The notes beneath the pieces are model-generated. The model saw only the letters and a list, made by a program, of their open reading frames with translations, had not been told where the DNA came from and did not search any database. From positions 1 to 64,000 of the forward strand of contig CAJQUW010010460.1 in NCBI GenBank assembly GCA_907163375.1: DNA of 64,000 nucleotides, in the 5' to 3' direction. The translations under genes were made by a program, and so were the position numbers. This stretch comes from Prostheceraeus crozeri (taxonomy: Eukaryota; Platyhelminthes; Polycladida; Euryleptidae). Below are positions 11,358-23,216 of this stretch, piece by piece; the stretch's first letter is position 1; the number at the start of each line of letters is the position of its first letter.

Positions 11358-12530
11358 TCAGGCTTGTTGTTTCGACTGCGGCTCCGGCAACGGGGCGGGT
11401 GGTCGCTTCTCTTGGATGTCTGTAAAGAAAGAAGTAGTGAGTTATCATCTTACATATCAATTTAGTCATTTTTACTTACAGATCTTCTCGGACGCTTCCT
11501 CATAAAGGAAATTCGAGATCGGATCACGATGATCGAAGGTGAAGTGTAGACACTCCACCCCTTTCTTCACCCGAGAGTAGCATTTCTCCCCTCTTCCACG
11601 CTCGTACAAGAGAGGAGTTTCTGCTACTCTCCCCTTTCTAATAGGGATGTGCAGACGACTGGAACGCACCCTTCGATCGCGATCCACCAGCTGCGCCGAA
11701 CGGTGCAGCTCGTGGTTCGTCTCGACAACCTTAGCCATCTGCACACGGAGTCTCTCCACTTCCTCCTTCAACCTTCGTATCTCCTTCTCCCTACTTTCCC
11801 TCTCTGCTAGCAAAGCCTCTTCTCTGGCTTTCCCCTCGAGAGTCTTGAGCCTCTCCTGCTCCAACTCGCCATCCCGCTCGCTTAATCTCTCCTTCACCTT
11901 CTTCATCTCTCCGGCCACGTTCTTTAGGTCCTCATACTTTGCCTTGTATGAGAAGGCCTCCTCCTTCAACTTCTCCGCCTCTTTCTTTAATCTATCCCGT
12001 TCGGCGATCACCGGCGGGCGCTTGACAAAATTGCGACATTGTGTTGCAATTCCACTCACAGTTACGGCTGTAGGGGTCTCGCGATCGAGGTCGACGTCCT
12101 TGATAAGTTGCGACTGTAGCTCTCCCTCCTCCTCCTCACTATCGCTGCTGGTCAGCGAACTCTCGCTACTAAGCGAGGATACAGCGGCAATCGCTTCAAT
12201 GGCGGATTGTAGCTCAGTGGCCTCAGTGGTGAAGAGTGAACTCCGTTCTTGCTCGTTGGCAGATTGTAGCTCTAAAGAACGGAGCTCAGTGGCGAAGAGT
12301 GAACTCCGTTCTTCTTCGCCTACTTCGCCTGTTTGACACTCGCTGTGTTGTGAGTGCCAATCCTCCAGCCGCTCACTTAAGCGACTGACTTTGTGGACTC
12401 CGCAATAGTAGCGAGCGACCCCTATCTGTTTCTTGTTAGTACAAGCGTGCTTTTTGAAGGCGTCAGCTCGGAATACCTTCCGGCATTGACACAGTTTGAA
12501 ACTGGTCTTCATATTATTGTATTTCGGCAT
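11358..12530 (-). CDS. Coiled-coil protein with N-terminal Cys/His motif (P1)
   Basis: The frame starts at 12530. Residues about 10-65 hold Cys/His pairs (LCQCRKVF, HAC, YYCGVHK, HSEC) suggestive of metal binding. A Ser/Glu-rich acidic segment follows, and then about 120 residues of heptad-rich charged helix (roughly 175-295). The frame continues past a clean intron (11479-11420) into a short Pro-rich tail ending at a TGA at 11358. It is homologous to the P2 gene at 55624-56986: both keep the CxC motif, a Cys-x-H...EC cluster, a long coiled coil, and a final CLH motif before the intron. Its leader appears to be spliced from a TIR promoter. Function is unknown. Its position next to the TIR, spliced transcript and fast divergence suggest a regulatory or host-interaction role (inference). 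Confidence 0.7.
11420..11479 (-). other. Intron near the 3' end of the coiled-coil gene (60 nt)
   Basis: On the minus strand the donor is GTAAGT starting at 11479 and the acceptor is TTCTTTCTTTACAG ending at 11420. Both fit consensus. Without splicing the frame stops three codons later. Confidence 0.75.
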
Positions 12531-12532
12531 TT

Positions 12533-13562
12533 CTGAAGCGAAAAACGGAAAACAATGATTTTTACACTTAGTGAGGAATGATAGATTTGAGTGTAGTGAG
12601 TGGCACTCGATCCCGTCGACAGCCCGAAGGCCTTGTACTGATCACTAGGGAAGTGAGAGATCTTCCCCGATACCCGCTATTTACAGCTGAAGACATCATT
12701 GTCACTGCCCCGAAGTGGTAACAGGAACGCCGAGTCAAAGGTAGTGAACAGTAGCTGGGATCTAACCCCTCAAAGCTGCCTTAGACTTAGTTAAATTTGA
12801 AATCTGATAGCAGATTTGAACTCAGCATACTTGAAAACCTTGAGGAAACATCCCAAGTTGTTGCTTTGATCTGCTTGATAGCAAGCCGTAGAGTGCTTGA
12901 TTCACCAGCGTTTTGCAATGGAGATGTTTAGAGGCCACCCATGACAAGATAGCTAAGACTCAACCGATTGGCGTTCAAAGTGCTACGTTGAGAGCTGTGT
13001 CAAATGCCCAACATGAGTTGCCCCAGCGGTTACGGTCTCAAATATGACACATTCCCTTGCCACACTTATCACTACGGCATCGTCCGCCGTCCCGAAGGAA
13101 CACCCTGTCAGTGGAATATTACAGCAAAACTCTCCATGTCTTGCTCGCTTTCAGTGAAAAGCCGCTTATACCATGAGAAGACTGGCTCAGACATCATTAA
13201 AAATGCTTTCATTGACTTCAGCAGGGTCGAAAACCCCAGAAAACCTCCAAAACTAGTGAATTTAAAATTTTCAACTTTTTAGCACTACTTATAAAATTTT
13301 ATAAGTAGTCCATCACTTAGGGCAGGTCAATAGCGACCGAACCTTTTTTGAATCAAGTCAAACGGACTTGTAGAAGCAAAGTTACGAGCCTTTAAAGTTT
13401 TGGAGTCTTTTATGGCCTGGAGACGAAGGCCATCTCCTGGCGAACCTCTAAGTCTGACGGCTTAGCTGATATCAGCAATGAAATTTTCTAAGTCGGTTTC
13501 TTACAGAAACTTGGAATTTGGGATGTCCGAAGCTATCATCGGAGCTCAGAGAGACGACCTAC
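12533..13562 (-). other. Putative 5' leader intron of the coiled-coil gene (1.03 kb)
   Basis: The donor GTAGGT starts at 13562, about 50 bases downstream of a TATATAA at 13618-13612. The acceptor TTTTCGCTTCAG ends at 12533, two bases before the ATG at 12530. P2 has the equivalent TIR promoter, donor (58022) and acceptor (56994), which supports this model. Confidence 0.55.
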
Positions 13563-13611
13563 CTCTGACAATCGTTCTCCTCTAAATGACAAGTCTCCGT
13601 CGGTTCCCAGC

Positions 13612-13618
13612 TTATATA
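13612..13618 (-). promoter_or_regulatory. TIR-embedded TATA box (P1)
   Basis: TATATAA on the minus strand inside the P1 right TIR, facing the element interior. It lies about 50 bases upstream of the splice donor at 13562. Confidence 0.6.
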
Positions 13619-15090
13619 GTGTGTGGCGATCAGCTGATGACGTAATACCCATCATCCAAACACTAAAAATCCCGTCTATCTCCGGTTCTAGTGCTCCGAT
13701 TGAGCTAGAAATACACCATTTCCATGTAGAATTTGACGCTGAATCCGAATCTGGCCTCCGTTTTCCCATCCGATGCTTCGTTTTGGCTCTACAGTAGGCA
13801 GCCATCGCAAAAATTCTAACTCTGTCGTTTTTCCGAAAAATGTTGAAAATTTTTCTCTCCGATTGACTTGAAACTCTCCGATTGACATGAAACTCACCAT
13901 ACAGATAAAGAATCTGACGCTGATTCCAAATCTGGCCTCCGTTTACCCATCCGAGCCTTCGTTTTGAAGCTACAGCCCAAAACGTCCCAAATTCTAACTC
14001 TGTCGTTTTTCGCCAATGTCCCAAAATCTTAAATGGCGTCTCACATCTAAACGAAGACAGATAGGAACAAGCCGATTCTTTCACTGAATTTGTCTCACTC
14101 TTAGCTTTCAAACGAGCTATCGCACGACAAAATCCATCCACTGGAAGCCAAAATCGAAGCAAGCTGTCCAGAGGGGGGGGGGACGTCAGTGAAAATTTTT
14201 TCTCTCCGATTTCGCTGGAAACATCCTTCCTAACCCAAAATTTCACGTAGATTCCGAATCTGGCCTCCGTTTTCTCATCCGATGCTTCGTTTGGGCGCTA
14301 CACACCAAAACGTCCCAAATTCTAACTCTGTCGTTTTTTCGAAAAATGTTGAAAATTTTTTCTCTCCGATTGACTTGAAACTCACCATACAGATAAAGAA
14401 TTTCACGCTGATTCCAAATCTGAAATCCGTTTTCCCATCCGAGCCTTCGTTTTGAAGCTACAGCCCAAAACGTCCCAAATTCTAACTCTGTCGTTTTTCG
14501 CCAATGTCCCAAAATCTTAAATGGCGTCTCACATCTAAACGAAGACAGATAGGAACAAGCCGATTCTTTCACTGAATTTGTCTCACTCTTAGCTTTCAAA
14601 GGAGCTATCGCACGACAAAATCCATCCACTGGAAGCCAAAATCGAAGCAAGCTGTCCAGAGGGGGGGGGGAGGTCAGTGAAAATTTTTCTCTCCGATTGA
14701 CATGAAACTCACCATACCGATGCAGAATTTCACGCTGAATCCGAATCTGGCCTCCGTTTTCTCATCCGATGCTTCGTTTGGACGCTACACACCAAAACGT
14801 CCCAAATTCTAACTCTGTCGTTTTTCGAAAAATGTTGAAAATTTTTACTCACCGATTGCCTTGAAACTCACCCTACCGATGCAGAATTTCACGCTGAACA
14901 CGAATCCGACCTCCGTTTTCTCATCCGACCACTCCTTCCACTCGAAACAACCCATTTTACAACCCAACATTCAGCACGAAAAACATCACACACTATAGCC
15001 TCAAGACTAATCCTGGCGGTCGCCCAAGTCCACCACGACACTCAGACCCAAAGCACCACGGCGGCCGACCACGACACTCTGCCGTTCCAG

Positions 15091-15163
15091 AGGGGGGGGA
15101 GGGGGAGGGGAGGGGGAGGGGAGGGGGAGGGGATGGGGAGGGGAGGGGGAGGGGAGGGGGAGT
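15091..15163 (+). repeat. (GGGGA/GGGGGA)n minisatellite
   Basis: A run of G4-5A units on the plus strand about 50 bases from the P1 terminus, with obvious G-quadruplex potential. Shorter G runs (8-10 G) occur at 14172 and 14661 within the TIR units. Confidence 0.9.
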
Positions 15164-15215
15164 CAGCGATGGCGGCCATCTTGCGCTATCTGGTGTTTGT
15201 CACTTCCTTACTACT

Positions 15216-15992
15216 AATTATCTAATGACTTCACTAAGTGGGGAATCAAAAAGATGCATCCAAGGCTGAGCAATCACTGATGTCAATTATGATATTGCGG
15301 TCGATTTATTGCAGAAGCGGTTTGGTAATCCTAAGCACCGTCAAAGGATTCACTTAAAAAGATTGCACGAAGTGACATGTCCAAGTGATGCTATAAGACA
15401 TTTGCGAACTTTCTACGATGATATTGAAGTCAACGTTAATAGCTTGAATAATGTGAACATTTGTCCGACGTCATATGAAACTATCCTCGTTCCTGTTTTG
15501 TTAGGAAGATTACCAGTATCAGTGAAAGCCGAAATATGGAAGAGTGCCCAAATTAAAGGCATCGATGTTGATACTGTTAATGCGTTTCTAGGGCTGTTGA
15601 ATTCTGAAATAGAATTGCGTGAATTGACTTCCTTCGAATTTGAGCCCTCGTCGATCAGATCAAAAGTTGCTAGTGCAACTGAGAGATTGCCAGGAACTGC
15701 TACTGCACTTCAAGTAAATTCTTCCTCAATCGATGAAAAATACACGTATTGTAGCAGACGTAATCACAAGTCAGAACACTGTCGATCAGTTTCAGATGTT
15801 GATCAAAGGCTAGAAAAGCTAAAATGTGAACGTAGATGTTTTATCTGCTTGAAGGATAATCATTCCAGTAAACGTTATCAGACAAGAGTACCTTGTAACA
15901 ACTGTTCCAGATATCATCATGTAAGTATCTGCGGTGCCAAATTCGGTACATCATCTCGCATTAGGCCTACTGATCAAACTGAAAAAAATTGA
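15216..15992 (+). pseudogene. gag: BEL/Pao gag, 3' part
   Basis: The frame can be followed from the Polinton junction: YLMTSLSGES, an in-frame TGA at 15267-15269, then NYDIAVDLLQKRFGNP, a classic BEL gag block. The C-terminal part has Cys/His zinc knuckles near 15748-15940 (CSRRNHKSEHC, CFICLKDNH, CNNCSRYHH). It would package element RNA in particles. It is broken by the stop and by the P1 insertion. Confidence 0.82.
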
Positions 15993-15997
15993 AAATG

Positions 15998-16640
15998 ATA
16001 CCGTGAAAGGCGATTTACGCCCTCAGAAAGCAAATTCACCCGTCCAAGCGTTGCCAGTAGTGAAGCAAGCTAAGTTTAAGGAAAAAATGTTCACTACAAC
16101 TATGATTCATGGGTCACCCCCAATAGTTATGCCAATGGCAAAAGCTATTGCTGTATCCTCAGACGGTACGAAAGAGACGATGGTTCGCCTGCTATTTGAT
16201 TCTGGTAGCGTAATGACTTTTGTTCCAGATGATTTATCGTCTCGTTTAGACTTGAAAAGGTCTCGGGTAATCCCTAAGTCTGTATGCCGTTTTATGGAAA
16301 ACTCAGCCCAAACAGTAAATAGCACACGGGTCAATTTTTCTTTGGGCAGCTGCAATAATTCCTCAGAATCCATTGATTTAAGTGCATACACGGTACCAAC
16401 TACCAAGCATTTGCAAACCTCACACACCGGTCATTGTAAGCAATTTTAGTCACTTGTCAGGCTTAGACTTGGCAGATCCTTATCATCCCGATGATGAAAC
16501 GGAAATATTCTCGATTCTTATAGGCTCAGATCAATATTATAACATCATCGGTGGCTCTGTTATCAGAGGTGAATCAGGACCAGTAGCTGTCGAAAGCAAA
16601 CTCGGCTGGGTCGTGTCAGGACCTCTTCAAACTCATGTAA
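15998..16640 (+). pseudogene. BEL/Pao aspartic protease region
   Basis: The active-site triplet is present in LLFDSGS near 16190-16210, within a domain of the type found between gag and RT in BEL elements. A frame change near 16400-16450 precedes LIGSDQYY and GPVAVESKLGWVVSGP, the conserved linker ahead of the reverse transcriptase. Confidence 0.78.
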
Positions 16641-17925
16641 ATTTGAACTCTTCAATGCAATCTTCCTTAGTTCAAGTACTACACAGTAGAATTGATAGCA
16701 TGAAAGATTCTGATGATACAATACATGATCGCATTGTTAAGATGTGGGATCTAGATTCTATGCTACAAGAAAGTGAACTGAAAATGGGAGTAGAAAGTGA
16801 TGAATTTTTAAAAGGAGTAGAATTTGATAAAGGTCGATACAGTGTCAATCTGCCATGGGATAGACATGTACCTTTTAAAGCATTACCTGCAGAATTTGAT
16901 GTTGCTAGGTGTAGACTCAACAATAGTTTGCGCACTCTTGAAAAAGCGAATATATTGAGTGAATATGATGAAATATTCCACTATCAAGAGAGAGATGGCA
17001 TTATCGAAAAATGGTCAGCTAAACCTACAGGACATGTAGTTCATTATATACCTCATAGGCCCGTAATTCGTTCCTCCAGTGTAACTACAAAAATTCGAAT
17101 CGATTTTGATGCATCTTCAAAAAGAAGTAAAAATTCATTATCGCTGAATGATTGCCTCAATGCAGGCCCTGTAAGTTACCACATGTAACAAATTTGTTGA
17201 TGAAATTCAGAATTTCGAAGATTGCACTCTCAGCTGACGTTGAGAAGGCATTTCTTCAAGTTTCGATAAATAATGAGGACAGAGATGCACTTCGATTTTT
17301 GTGGGTTGAGAATATAGCCAAAAGTAATTCAGCCTTATGTACTTATAGATACACCAGGCTTTCCTTCGAATTAGTTTGCAGCCCTGCCATTTTACAGGAA
17401 ATTATTCTATATAATTTGCAAAAATATGTGAGCTGTCAACCTGCGACTGCCGAAACATTGAAACGTGATATTTATGTTGATAACTTAGTGATAGGGGTTG
17501 ACAGTTATGCGGAAGCATTAAAACTTCAGTGCGACGCTATAGATATATTCAAAGCTGCAGGTATGAATCTCAGACAGTGGTACTCCAATGATAAATGAAT
17601 TCGTGATGATTCATGTGAAATTGAATTTTCAAGTAGTGGTACACCTGGTGAGTCTGAGGAAGACAATTCTACATTTGTAGATTATTTGTTGAACACTAGT
17701 AGTACTTGTGACTTAGTATCTGTTCTTGGACTGAAATGGAATGCTGGAAGAGATACCTTCCAATATAATTTTGCGGATGTTCATGCATCTTCTATCAAGC
17801 TACCTGTAACTAAACGAGCACTTTTGCATATCTCGGCGAGAGTATTTGACCCTCTAGGATTTCTTTCACCCTTGTACTATGTTACCAAAGCATTGGTTTC
17901 AGAAATTGTGCCAAATGAAACTTGA
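16640..17925 (+). pseudogene. pol: BEL/Pao reverse transcriptase
   Basis: RT landmarks are FDASSKRSKNSLSLND (near 17104), ADVEKAFLQV (near 17235) and IYVDNLVIG (near 17470). The YVDD box reads YVDN here; YVDN variants are, to my knowledge, not rare in BEL/Pao, so this alone does not prove inactivity. A frame change occurs near 17170-17185, and an in-frame TGA lies at 17596-17598. The connection domain (ARVFDPLGFLSP) follows near 17840. Confidence 0.83.
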
Positions 17926-18701
17926 TTGGGATGATCCTGTACCTAGCGAAATAATGACCGTTTGGTATAAATGGTTTAAATCAGTTGCGTGATATGGAAG
18001 TGGAAATTCTCAGACGAATTGTTTCGGTCGAAAAATCGATCGTATCTGTCGAATTACATGGTTTTTCCGATGCATCGAATCAAACGTATTCATGTGCAAT
18101 ATATTCTCGTTCAGTTTTGACAGATGGTAGTGTGGAAGTTAATTTAGTTTTCGCTAAATCCAGAATTTGTCCGTTGAAGAAACAATCGATTCCAAGATTA
18201 GAGTTGTCAGGAGCAGTGTTGTTGGCAAAATCACTGAAAGTTGTCAAAGCACAAAATGATCATTCAGTCATCTGGTATTGGAGTGACAGTACTACTGTGC
18301 TTCATTGGCTGAAAGGTATTCACACCTTACCAGTGTTTGTACATAATCGAGTAGAAGCTATTCACAACATTTGTCCACCCTCATCTTGGCGTCATTGTCC
18401 CGGATCTGAAAATCCAGTTGACTTGAATTCAAGAGGTGTATTTCCTACAAAATTGAGAAAACACTCACTGTGGTGGAATGGTCCATTTTGGTTATCTGAT
18501 TCCTCTTCTTCCTGGCCAGATAACATGACTTTCAGGGAAGATGATTTTGTAGTTTGTGCATCGGTGTCAGCTGATGTTGGAATTCAAAAGGCTATTAATC
18601 ATCGAATTTATAGCTCACTGTTGCGATTATACAGGATCACAGCTTATGTCATTCGTTTCGTCGAATGTCTCAAGGACCCAAGCATAAGTCAAAGCATCTA
18701 G
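17926..18701 (+). pseudogene. BEL/Pao RNase H domain
   Basis: HGFSDASNQTYSCAIY (near 18058) and YWSDSTTVLHWL (near 18280) are the RNase H motifs of BEL/Pao polyproteins, and RLELSGAVLLAK lies between them. It follows the RT after a frame break near 17925. Confidence 0.8.
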
Positions 18702-19973
18702 TGAATTCAGAAATTTTGAGAGCACGTAATCAGTGGTCAGGTGATCTTCAACGTGAAACATATCAAAAAGAAATAGACGCATGTAAAAAGAAAGTTTCAC
18801 CCACGCAGCTGAATAAAGATCTGAGACTTTTTCTTGATGACGAAATCCTTCGATATCAAGGACGATTGAAGGACGCAGGTGTTTCATATCAAAGAAATTG
18901 TCCAGCTCTAGTTCCTAATGATGCCGATTTCGAACGTCTTGTGATAGAGGAAGCACATTCTAAAATGTTTCATAGCGGTACACCTTCAACTCTTGCAAAG
19001 ATACGTGAGGACATGTGGCTACCGCGTGGACGTCAGAAAGTCAAGAAAATTCTGAGACATTGCTTGATATGTCGAAGAATTCAGGGACAACCTTTTGCAG
19101 TTCGAAATGTGCCGGATCTTCCGAAGGTGAGAGTTGAGGAACTAAGTGCAGTTTCAACACCTGGCTTAGATTATTTCGGACATCTGAATTATAATCTTGT
19201 GGTGGGGGAAGATCGCATGCAAGTGAAAGCTTACGTTCTTCTTTTTACATGTGCTCATACTCGAGCTATTCATCTGGAACTTGTGCCCAGTATGTTGACT
19301 GATTCTTTTTTTAAGAGCACTCAGACGATTCGTATCTAGACGAGGCATTCCATTCCTAATCAGTGACAATGCTAAATCCTTTGTCACAGCTTGCAAATTG
19401 TTACGCGCAGAGTCAGAATCTGAGGAAGTACAGCGACATGCAGCAGAGAAAAGGATTTCTTGGAAATTCGTCCCTGAACACGCACCCTGGTTTGGTGGAT
19501 TTTATGAGCGCTTGATTGGAGTGGTAAAAGCCTCCATCAAGAAATCAATCGGTAAATTACTGTTAGAATATGATGAACTTCATGCTGTCATTACAGAGAT
19601 AGAAGGTGCTGTCAATTGTCGCCCACTTTTGTATGTCCACAGTGAACTGCAAGGAGGTGAAATGATTACTCCCTCACATTTCTTAATTCAGAAGAGAATC
19701 ACATGTTCACCCGACGCTTCCTTCTTTGAGGTAGGTGATTTGACTTTAGATATCCCGAGTCGTCTTCATCGAATGAAGAAAGTTTTGAATCGGTTTTCAT
19801 CCGTTTGGAAAACTGAATATCTCAGAGGTCTTCGCGAGCATTTTTCCGGAGAAACCGGCAAAGGTGTCCCTTCAATTCCTCAAGTGGGACAGTTAGTTCT
19901 CATTGAAGGTAACACTAATCAACCTCGTTTTGACTTGGAAAACCGGTGTTATCGAATCCCTAACGAAGGGTAG
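18665..19973 (+). pseudogene. BEL/Pao integrase
   Basis: An H2C2 zinc-binding region (HSKMFHSG...CLICRR) is followed by the core domain. The catalytic Asp is in GLDYFG, the second Asp in ISDNAKSF (near 19360) and the Glu in GGFYERLIG (near 19495). The frame changes near 19330-19397. The tail ends with the usual VGQLVLI block. It would insert the cDNA copy; this copy is broken. Confidence 0.82.
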
Positions 19974-20307
19974 AGATGGTAGGGCACGCTCTGCTCTTGT
20001 GCGAATGTCAAAGACAAATGGTAGTCGGGAAGCAGAGTATATCCGGCGACCACTACGCAAATTGGTTCCACTTGAGGTTAGCTGAATTAACGCCACGTTG
20101 ATGTCACGTTGGTTGTTGTTCGATATTATTGCATGTGACTGATAGTTGTTCTGGACGTGCATTAGTATTTGCGAGGTGTGTGTGTGTGTGATTGTTGTGA
20201 GCACAGAATTAGATTCATCTGCGGTTGTGAGCAACGCTAGTGCGATGGAAATATTTTTCAGCGTTATGTGGATATTCGGAAATTTTGATGGTCAAAATTT
20301 GGGGGAG

Positions 20308-20360
20308 TGTGGAAACTATGATGGACTTATCATAGCAGTGGAAGTTGTCAGAACAGACAG
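20308..20360 (+). repeat. Candidate start of BEL 3' LTR (truncated)
   Basis: It starts TGTGGAAAC directly after the purine tract at 20301-20307, as expected for an LTR 5' edge. Penelope-like coding sequence appears on the other strand from about 20366, so only the first part is left. There is no second LTR in the window to compare. Confidence 0.4.
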
Positions 20361-20365
20361 CTATG

Positions 20366-20529
20366 ATCTATTCAAGAATTCGAATACTGCTACGGACTTC
20401 ATGGATATACTCAAATTTGATGTTGACAATTCAATGAAGTCAATAATTGTTCTGCATCTCTGCGGTCTCTTGTAAATGCGAAACAATCATCCGTATATCT
20501 CCAAAACAGAGTGATATGTGGGAAATTCG
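20366..20529 (-). pseudogene. Penelope-like RT, catalytic YTDD block
   Basis: Reading leftwards from the hAT-2 target duplication (20529-20522): PHITLFWRYTDDCFAF with the catalytic Asp pair, then AEQLLTSLN. A frame slip near 20414 precedes IKFEYI, the next expected RT block. The element ends near 20366 beside the BEL LTR. Confidence 0.78.
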
Positions 20530-23216
20530 CAGGGTTGCCGTGGGATTGATATTTGAATCCCCATACCCACCCCATACCCACAGGTATCTCCATCACAGTG
20601 GAACGTCTGCACATCATTCAACGATCCGAAGGCCGTATTGGACTCCAGAGATGTGGGAAGGGAGTCCTTGAAAAAAAGTCACCAACGGCGTGTTGTAACT
20701 TTTATGACTTTTCTTTTCTATCTTCGGTATAGGCATATTGCTCTTTAAAATTGTAGCAGCCATCATTAGTGAGCCTTGATTCTGACTTGCCACCTAGAAA
20801 TTATTGTACCGAAAATTTAACTAGATGCTCGTTCAATGCACACGTATTTGAATCACAAATTTACATTTGCTTGAATCATTTGGTTGCATCAACATTTATG
20901 TACTCTTTATCTATTTCTACTGATTCGTAAGTTTTTGTCGTCTGCTGCCAGCTTACACGTACAGTTTACATAGGTTCTTCTCATTCCGCTCTTAATTCTT
21001 TAATGATTCATGAGACATGACACTCTTTTTCCTATTTCCATAAAACTACCATAATGTAGTTTACCGTAAACGTAATTCTATCTCGGAATGTTTTTATTTA
21101 ATAGTATGACGACATTGTCTTTATTTCTTTGTTTTTATAACAAATCGATTATTGATCAGCTTGTGTTTTTCAAACTTCATCTTTTACTCACTGTGGATTT
21201 TTGGTTCACTTAACCTAGTTATTGACCATGTCAATCCTACTTTATTTTGCTACAGGATTACTTTAAGGGTACAATTTGGTCCCTTATAGTGGTTCTACTT
21301 TCAAATAATAGGAAGTTCATCAACATACAAAGCCATGGTTGAACATAAATTAAAGATATTCATATGCTGCGAATACCAGTGTATTATAGCCATCATTTAT
21401 TGCTGAGTGGATCATGCCATGTTCATATGTGTGAATATTCCCGTTTAATATTCGTTAATTGATATAATTTAGCAATCGCTGATAATTCTATCTCCATTAA
21501 AGCCGATAAAGAAGTAAAATATCAAAGCAAGTTTGCCCTTTAACCATCTCAAGTCTAGAATTGTTTCGCAGTAGAAATCGACTATATAGGCCTACACGTA
21601 GTGAAGGAAAAAGCTTTGAATCAATCTAATACTATTATGAATAAAGATTTCGACGAAAAACATCATGATATTCTCGACCACTCATGTCATTATTGCACAA
21701 GAATTGGGAGGATGTTGACCCATTCTGTATGATGATGAAATGCAGCGCAACGAACCATTTATTGAGGTACACTTAAGTGTGCAGTTAAGGATGCCTATCA
21801 GATGAAAGTAAAAGTTCTGACAAGTCGTGGACAAGTGAAAATCTGAGCTTTCATTATAACTATGATTGCAATGCGAGTAGATGGCTTGCAGTTGAATGAT
21901 TTGGTGTGAGAAATCTTTATCACACTGTTCATGTATCCGACGAAAATCATTCAACATTTCCATGTGTCTTGTTTTGTGGGTTGGACCCAACAGCAGTGGT
22001 CGGGCCAGCTGCGAAAATTTTCGCACCGCAAAAATCTGCAAAAATTTTAAAAAAATGAACTTGCTGCGAAAAAAATGGACTCGGTCTTGCGAAAAATTGA
22101 AACCTTGTAATTCTTACATTTAAATAGACCTATGTTGTCTAATAGAACAAATACTGGTCTAGAGGATGGAGAAGGCAAACTAATGACAACTAATTAGCAT
22201 GTTATTCATTATGCTATCATTTAGTTAAAGTTTTATATTATTCAAAGCGTCTTACATTTTGTAACAGGTTCAGCAAAATAGAAGAATTGCAGCAGTTATA
22301 GTTCTTAGCATCTACTGAGTTACTGTGAATGTTGTAATCGCGTACGAAACTTTCAAAGCTATGTTTAAAAAGTTGCCAATAGTTCTATAAAAGAATGATA
22401 ACCGATTTGATTTCAAATAATTTTTCAATTAATTTACAGACGAAACAAATAAAATTCAAATTAATATGAGTATTGTTGTCGGACATATGCATTGAAATTC
22501 ATTTTGTGCAGTTGCTCGATGCCTGAAATTCTGAACGCAACTGAAGTCATTTGAAGCGCTCGACATCCACACTTCCCACAAGATTTACTCATATTTTTGA
22601 TATTCAGCTAACGATGCAACGACCCTGATGGATACTGAAAACACAGTGTTAAGAATTCTGTTATCAGCTACATTGCCATTAAGTTGTCCACAGTATCTTC
22701 GAACAGCTGGTGGTTTTGAAGATCATCCGAAAAGATCAAATCAAGAGATGAGTGATGTTAAATGAATGCACTCTCATCTTACAAACGGTTCATACCTTCC
22801 ATTCAGAAAATCTGAAAACGCATTCTGAAGGCGGGGATGCTGTGAAAAATATACCCCATTTTGTACCAGATAGGCAGAAAATGTCATAGCTGGCCCTGGA
22901 AAATTGATTGCTATGGAATTTTCGCTGAAATTATGCAAAGTACATAAAAGAAATGTCCGAATTGTTTTGGATCAACATAGTGTGTGAGCGTTGACCTGAC
23001 TGCCAACAATCAGTTTTCGTAAAAAAGTGTCGTTGGTCAAGCGGCATTCCAAGACTTGTTTGAAAGAACAAGCGGAGAAAGAGGAAAGAAGCCGACAGAT
23101 GTCCATCAGAAAAAGTTGAAAACAGTTACAACAAAAAAAGGAAAATAACTGTGTGACAATAAATTCGGTGCTTCAGAACACCAAGAAAAGATAGAGGCAT
23201 CGGAGAAGAAGAAACA
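20530..23216. other. Interior of hAT-2, no gene recognised
   Basis: AT-rich DNA without supported genes. A G-rich CCATACCCACC cluster lies at 20558-20581. A hAT-like terminal motif CAGTGGTCGGGCC occurs at 21994 and again at 24560 (mirrored near 26503), followed by GAAAATTTTCGC-like sequence, suggesting remnants of a second hAT family. Short frames at 21682-22123 resemble nothing I know. Confidence 0.45.

Larger units (their letters stand above)
1..15215. mobile_element. Polinton/Maverick P1, right-hand part
   Basis: This is a large virus-like DNA transposon whose left end lies outside the window. It is recognised from a family B DNA polymerase on the minus strand, structural proteins related to those at 51549-53183, and a repetitive TIR. 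Its right end reads CTTACTACT at 15207-15215, the same terminal word as Polinton P2 at 59230-59238, and flanking sequence continues as a BEL/Pao gag frame. The putative 6-bp target duplication is AATTAT at 15216-15221; its partner cannot be seen. Integrase, ATPase, capsid and protease genes are not in this part and presumably lie to the left. The copy is old: polymerase and structural genes are broken and two long low-complexity tracts interrupt it. Confidence 0.88.
12600..15215. repeat. P1 right terminal inverted repeat region
   Basis: This region resembles the P2 TIR in layout and sequence: phrases such as TCTGACGGCTTAGCTGATAT (13452-13471), conserved TATA and donor, and repeated CTCTCCGATT...TCTAACTCTGTCGTTTTT units. 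Units of roughly 480 bases are duplicated (about 13700-14180 and 14190-14680), with a partial third copy to about 14930. The inner boundary cannot be fixed because the left TIR is outside the window. The ORFs at 13536-14650 are chance frames in these units. Confidence 0.72.
15216..20360 (+). mobile_element. BEL/Pao LTR retrotransposon, degraded
   Basis: Gag zinc knuckles, an aspartic protease, reverse transcriptase, RNase H and integrase occur in BEL/Pao order, all on the plus strand and with several frame breaks. The 5' end is cut by Polinton P1, which lies inside gag; the 5' LTR and gag start are not in the window. A purine tract GGGGGAG at 20301-20307 followed by TGTGG at 20308 is the likely 3' LTR start. 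The LTR is soon interrupted by Penelope-like sequence, so its far end is not identified. Confidence 0.88.

Noticed and set aside
10975..11505. 176-codon plus-strand ORF
   Set aside because: It overlaps the spliced coiled-coil gene and the shared P1/P2 block in antisense; no protein-like features.
11647..12336. Ser-rich plus-strand ORF
   Set aside because: Mirror of the charged coiled-coil gene; the same effect appears at 56053-56756 in P2.
13536..14650. Two long minus-strand ORFs in the P1 TIR
   Set aside because: They share blocks because the TIR is made of tandem units; no known protein, and frames are not kept in the P2 TIR.
17465..17490. YVDN instead of YVDD taken as proof of a dead BEL RT
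   Set aside because: YVDN variants are, to my knowledge, found among BEL/Pao elements; frameshifts and stops are the real evidence of inactivity here.
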